From: Helicoverpa zea
Taxonomy: Eukaryota > Arthropoda > Insecta > Lepidoptera > Noctuidae
Assembly (NCBI RefSeq): GCF_022581195.2
Contig: NC_061455.1
Coordinates: forward strand, 12,852,189 to 12,916,188
Length of the DNA: 64,000 nt
Direction: 5' to 3'
Shown here: positions 60,111 through 64,000 of the stretch, piece after piece
How positions within the stretch are numbered: the stretch's first letter is position 1
Layout: every line of letters starts with the position of its first letter
Program-made: the position numbers and the translations under genes
Notes under the pieces: generated by a model
What the model saw: only the letters and a program-made list of their open reading frames with translations
Told to the model about the DNA's origin: nothing
The model's database searches: none

Positions 60111-60398
60111 ATGGGTTCTAATCAAACGAAAGAGAACGTCATTGTAAACGAAAATGTATCTAATGTGGCCCACATGCATAATAAGCTAAATATTATTGGC
60201 ATAGTGATGATGGTTATTATAATAATGTTAATCATGGTATTTGCGTACGCACTGAAACGAAGATTCATTAGAGGCGTGAGAAAATGGTTAAGAAAAGAAA
60301 TGGTAGCCAGTTCTGTAGCCTTACCTAGTATTAAGGTCGAAACTGTGCAACCTCAACATACAATGAGTCCGCCGTCAACAGCCAAAGTTGTGCTGTGA
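60111..60398 (+). CDS. Third ORF: small single-pass membrane protein
   Basis: This 95-residue ORF starts at an ATG in strong context (gcaaaATGgg), 128 nt after pol. Residues 1-7 read MGSNQTK, fitting the Gly2...Ser/Thr6 N-myristoylation pattern with a following Lys. Residues 27-48 form one strongly hydrophobic helix (I, V, M, L-rich). It is followed by a basic cluster (KRRFIRGVRKWLRK, 49-62), which by the positive-inside rule predicts a cytoplasmic C-terminus, and a Pro/Thr/Ser tail. There is no signal peptide, cysteine-rich ectodomain or furin-like site, so it is not a normal Env. The ORF sits where env lies in other gypsy elements and appears intact. Function unknown. Confidence 0.7.
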   Translation: MGSNQTKENVIVNENVSNVAHMHNKLNIIGIVMMVIIIMLIMVFAYALKRRFIRGVRKWLRKEMVASSVALPSIKVETVQPQHTMSPPSTAKVVL

Positions 60399-61272
60399 TA
60401 ATAATATGCTGATCAAGAACCTTCGTTCTCTCAAGTGATATTATATTTGTGTGAATGTGTAGTGAATGTTAAACAGTAGTGAATGTATATTTTTTATGGC
60501 GTCATCATGTCGGATACTGGAGACTCTTGGTCATTCGTACGAGTAGGCCAAGCGTGTAATTTTATTTTTTAATATGTATAGCAGAGTAATCCGGCATGAT
60601 AACTACCTTTAACGTATTTCGTATATAATATACTTAGATTATGTATATTTCATGTTACCTATTATGTATGTAATCACATTAAATGTCAAGACGGACTCTC
60701 TAGAAGGGTTCCGCAACTGTAATAGACGTATATGAGTAGTGTATTACATAGATTTAAGGCAGTTACAGGACGTATTGTGTTATATTTTGTTTTTCGATCG
60801 TAGGACATTCTGCATAGTTTGTATTGTTGGTACCGGCCGGCCACAATGACTCCAAGAGAGGAGAACAGAGTATAACACAAAGGTTAAGAACATTTTGTAC
60901 TTAGTTTAAGATTTTTTTTTTTAGAAAGTTTTATCCTTTATGAAGATAGATTTTTTTCTACTCTGTATTTGATATTCAATTTGTAATAATGAACATTTTG
61001 AACCTGCACTCTCAGGCACGAGAGGTGTATCTTTTAATCACTAAGCCATTAGGTACAAAGCCAGTAGTACTGAGACAAACATGCGCTTATCGCACAACCC
61101 GTCAAGCATCTTGTTTCAAAGTTATTATTGTATAAATGTATACTGTAAGCAAAATTTTGTTGAGACTGTAATTTAATAATATTGTTTGTGAACATTGTAA
61201 GCTTCTTGGATTATATAGCAACTGAATAAGAATATTTTTTTTGTAAAAAAATCTTTTGTCAAAATTTTTTTT
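60399..61272 (+). other. Gypsy 3' non-coding region
   Basis: About 0.9 kb lies between the third ORF and the polypurine tract, with no credible ORF on the plus strand. It is long for a gypsy element of this size. Confidence 0.6.
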
Positions 61273-61291
61273 AAAAAAAGGGGAGGAATGA
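61273..61291 (+). promoter_or_regulatory. Gypsy polypurine tract
   Basis: A run of A then GGGGAGGAA (with one T at 61289) abuts the 3' LTR start TGTAGTGGG. This is the expected plus-strand primer. Confidence 0.8.
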
Positions 61292-61515
61292 TGTAGTGGG
61301 ACCTACACTAATTGTTGACGCATCAATATTGTTCATACTGTACTTGCATTGTGTTCGCCTCCTCAGTTGTCCCGTATATCGCACTACCAACGCACGCTAC
61401 TAAATATTGTGACCGTACCAAATCCTAGGTAACCTAATTGGAGTCAGAAAATAAAAGTGTATTAATTAGTATTCGGTTTATTTACTTATCTCTGAACACG
61501 ACACCCCACCATCTA
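61292..61515 (+). repeat. Gypsy 3' LTR
   Basis: This is 224 bp, identical by my reading to 55613-55836, and followed by AAGATC (61516-61521), which matches 55607-55612. Confidence 0.92.
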
Positions 61516-61759
61516 AAGATCCTTTAATAATACATATGTAACACCCACTGTAACAATGGCACAATTAGACACACGCTCAGCTATTGGCTAACTCCTACAT
61601 CTCACAAATGTTACAAACTTCAGTACTAGGTAAGTTGTTAGGCTAACTTGCCGACGACGCTCAGTTTACTACAAGAACTATAACTTATAATTTAATTAAG
61701 ATATTTAAGAATGTTAGTTTTAAATTACTTATTTGTGCTGATTGATGTAGTTTAGATAG

Positions 61760-61830
61760 GGGGGAGGCCTCTAACAGCAGTGGAACGCAATTTAAGACCA
61801 AAGGTTTCAAAAGGACCGAGATGGTCATCA
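61760..61830 (+). repeat. Retroposon 3'-tail fragment
   Basis: 'ggggggaggcctctaacagc' and 'agtggaacgcaatttaagac' relate it to the tail family at 30669-30725. It is diverged and lacks a clear GATGAT tail. Confidence 0.4.
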
Positions 61831-62540
61831 CTTTGTTGTTATTACAAATTCAAAGATAGTAATACAATTAGCTACATAGAAACTGATATACCTAAAGAAA
61901 AAAAAAAGTTTACTTTTAATTGTTTGGCGCACTAAAAGCCAAATGTTAAAACTTACGAAGCAACTACAATTTCCAAGTACCATTACAAATAAATACAAGC
62001 AAGAATTTAATACATATGTATATTCCCCGAAATATTACGTAAAGCAAATATTCAGAGAGCAAGAATTTCACGCTACTGAAGATAAGACGCGTAAATACAA
62101 ATATCAATATCAAGAGCAAATGGTAAAGTGGTCGGTTTTTGGTAGTCGGTACCATGTTGCGAATTTAACAGTATTAAATTATTTTCGATGGAATACAACG
62201 GGTAAGTTATTCGGCTTGCGGATACAAGTTTTACAATGACTGATGTTTGGCTTGTTTGTAAATATGTCTTTATGTTTTCATGATTGTTTTTTTTGATGCA
62301 GTAAATTGTTATGACATTTATGGTCACCCATCCAAAGCCTCATAACGCTAAGAGTTGCTTTATGCGACTCATGTGGACAGCCACGTAATTTTCTAATAGA
62401 CGAAAAATGGAGGGTAACAGTACTTAAAAACGCAAATGCTTGCATTGTGCGAGAACATAGTAGGAAGATAATTCTCCTAGCTCATACCATGTTACTTACA
62501 TTAACATCTTTATTCAAGAACATATTAAAAGACTAATGGC
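61831..62540. other. Non-coding stretch
   Basis: There is an unusually long plus-strand ORF (61943-62239, 98 codons, Lys/Gln/Tyr-rich) with a GTAAGT inside its end. It has no recognisable motif and AT-biased codons, so I leave it uncalled. Confidence 0.35.
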
Positions 62541-62678
62541 CTTACTACAAAAACTTTAACCACTGTTTTGCACTTGTCTAAAAAAAATGTGGCTCCAAAA
62601 TGAACCATATGTCAACGTCATAATTTGACATTTTTTTAGACAAGTCTTAAACTGATGTTAAAAAGTTTTTGTGGTAAG
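62541..62678. mobile_element. MITE-like element with terminal inverted repeats
   Basis: Ends CTTACTACAAAAACTTT and AAAGTTTTTGTGGTAAG are reverse complements with one mismatch. A second inverted pair inside (ACTTGTCTAAAAAAA near 62573 and TTTTTTTAGACAAGT near 62631) extends the stem to most of the 138 bp. There is no ORF. Target duplications are not clear, so the superfamily is unknown. Confidence 0.55.
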
Positions 62679-63894
62679 ACGGCTACTGTTTACATTTTAA
62701 GTTAAAGCCACATAATATATCACCAACCGCTACAGTAAGGTCGAGACTCGTAAAATAGCCTTTTGGGATCATTCGCGGAATAAAAGTTAGCGTTCAAAGT
62801 TTGATAGAAAGTTAGCTCAGTTGGAATACCTAGGTCTTTCAGGAATACATTTTTATTTCAGTGCTTGTCTGAATATTCTAGAATATTCGAGATGGCACTT
62901 CCATATTGATTACCATACTTGTTCTCTGTGTTGGGATTCGATAGAATTTGGATGCATTTTTTGATATGGAGTGAATCGGATTGCGATGTTTTTTTTAAAA
63001 AAAATAATTTAATATTTTCAATAAAATCTTTATAAATGAAAAAACTTCTAAAAATCTGTTGGACAGCCAATAATGAACTCATAAAGTATCTTAGACAGTG
63101 AAACCTAATTATTCGATAACTGTTAATTTTAATCCAATTCATTAAATTTCAATTCAATCCAAAAAATATGTATTTTGTTGTATTATGTTATATTTTCGCC
63201 AATTTCATAATGCAGTCGACGAAATTCCACAAAAAGAAACTTTTATAATTTCAATTTCACTTTTTCCTTCCATCCAAAAACTCTGAACCAACTGCACCCC
63301 CAAAAATTCGAACCCTAGAATGGAACCCTGATACAGTATACACAATACATTGACGGAGCAAGCCGACCCTCGTCACGGCAGATAACATCAGATCACGAGC
63401 GACGCAACTGGGGTACGTCACTAACTCGCAAATTACTCATTAATGGAATATTTTTAGCGTTTGTGTTTTGTTTCAGGGACGCGGTTTTTAAATATTGGAG
63501 GATTTTTTTTCTGGTGGAGGGAATCTGCTGCAGAAAGAAGAGGAAGAAGAAAGAGTGCGAATCCACCAAAGAATAAACATGCCAGCCACCGTTTTCATCC
63601 ACGTTCCGTGGAGACTAGTCCAAACACAAAAAAACTTAGCCTATAACCTTGCTAGATAAATGGACTATCTAACATTGAAAGATTTTTTTCATAATACACA
63701 GCTCTTATCATCCAATAACTTCAGCATCATTATAATAATAATATCTGTTAATATACCACGAGGTTGTGGTCCATTATCTGCTCATTGGCTTCAAACTATA
63801 TGTTCAGCGACCCACATCATTATACTAGTTTACCCAATTAAATAATTATTAAGATTCTTATCCTCACTGCATATAGGGTAATGAATGATAAAAA
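62679..63894. other. Non-coding stretch
   Basis: No gene is supported. It contains the heat-shock-element-like array at 62871-62888 and a plus-strand acceptor-like TTTGTTTCAG near 63477 without a coding sequel. Confidence 0.4.
62871..62888. promoter_or_regulatory. Heat-shock-element-like array
   Basis: GAATATTCTAGAATATTC is four perfect alternating GAA/TTC units at 5-bp spacing, which exactly satisfies the HSF consensus. It is also a simple palindrome, so it could be chance in AT-rich DNA. No promoter or gene start is visible nearby. Confidence 0.35.
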
Positions 63895-64000
63895 AACTGG
63901 CCAAGTGCGAGTCGGACGGAAGGGTTCCGTACCATCCAAAGTAATATTCTATATATATTTATGGATATCGAGCAAACATGAGCAAAAAATCATGTTTGTT
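63895..64000 (+). repeat. Lepidopteran dispersed repeat, cut by the window end
   Basis: 'ctggccaagtgcgagtcgga' followed by 'cggaagggttccgtaccat' is the opening of a very common moth and butterfly interspersed repeat. Its 3' part lies beyond the window. Confidence 0.6.

Larger units (their letters stand above)
55607..61521 (+). mobile_element. Young Ty3/gypsy element, CsRn1/Kabuki-like
   Basis: The element has identical 224-bp LTRs (55613-55836 and 61292-61515) and a target duplication of 4-6 bp within AAGATC on both sides; the exact LTR end is ambiguous because the LTR may end in TCTA or one or two A further. It has a tRNA-Trp primer-binding site, gag, pol in a -1 frame, a third ORF and a polypurine tract. 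Gag with a CHCC finger instead of CCHC, tRNA-Trp priming and domain order PR-RT-RH-IN are, as I recall, traits of the CsRn1 clade, which includes Bombyx Kabuki. The only clear defect is one stop in RT. Confidence 0.9.

Noticed and set aside
60111..60398. A true retroviral-type env
   Set aside because: It has no signal peptide, ectodomain, glycosylation-rich region or cleavage site; only one membrane helix in 95 residues.
61943..62239. 98-codon ORF ending near a GTAAGT
   Set aside because: Codons are AT-biased, there is no motif and no supporting acceptor or promoter; length alone is not convincing in 64 kb of AT-rich DNA.
1..64000. CRISPR array, prokaryotic defence system or phage region
   Set aside because: No regularly spaced repeats, cas-like ORFs, ribosome-binding-site-linked genes or dense coding were seen; the window is eukaryotic throughout.

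Overview
The window reads as AT-rich nuclear DNA from a lepidopteran insect (moth or butterfly). It has no bacterial-style gene packing, long non-coding tracts, recurring families of moth-type interspersed repeats, and transposon remnants of insect type. I saw no rRNA, tRNA, CRISPR array or prokaryotic operon. Almost all of it looks like intron or intergenic sequence dominated by transposable elements. Family assignments rest on motifs I could read by eye; no search was run.

Host signal is sparse and lies on the minus strand. A 42-nt exon (34467-34508) carries an upstream in-frame stop and then an ATG in good context. It splices in frame across a 14.3-kb intron to a GC3-rich 92-nt exon (20120-20211), giving the N-terminus of an unidentified protein of which only about 37 residues are visible. 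A tandemly duplicated 158-bp segment at 18.6-18.9 kb contains two versions of a possible next mini-exon. A possible upstream leader exon lies at 46765-46823. A separate compact two-exon candidate gene lies at 39150-39618.

Mobile elements by region: a 5'-truncated, decayed RTE-like LINE (7.5-9.9 kb, minus) and a LINE 3' fragment at 20.9 kb; a probable solo LTR (11.57-11.85 kb); a 172-bp GC-rich MITE with 33-bp perfect terminal inverted repeats and TAA duplications (12.83-13.0 kb); a 154-bp-arm foldback hairpin (32.17-32.53 kb); a Copia element with intact boundaries but a wrecked interior (41.42-46.19 kb); and a young Ty3/gypsy element of the CsRn1/Kabuki type (55.61-61.52 kb).

The two LTR elements are the most informative part. 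In both, the two LTRs are identical by eye and a target-site duplication is present, so both inserted recently. The gypsy element has gag, a pol broken only by one amber stop at the YxDD catalytic box, and a third ORF for a 95-residue single-pass membrane protein with an N-myristoylation-like start. The Copia element has no intact ORF and contains apparent nested repeat fragments, which suggests it moved as an already dead passenger driven by an active relative.

The rest is filled with SINE/LINE-tail repeats, Lep1/Helitron-like tails, two three-copy dispersed repeat families, two local duplications and short hairpins. Most open frames of 60-130 codons in the window are chance or repeat-borne and are not annotated.
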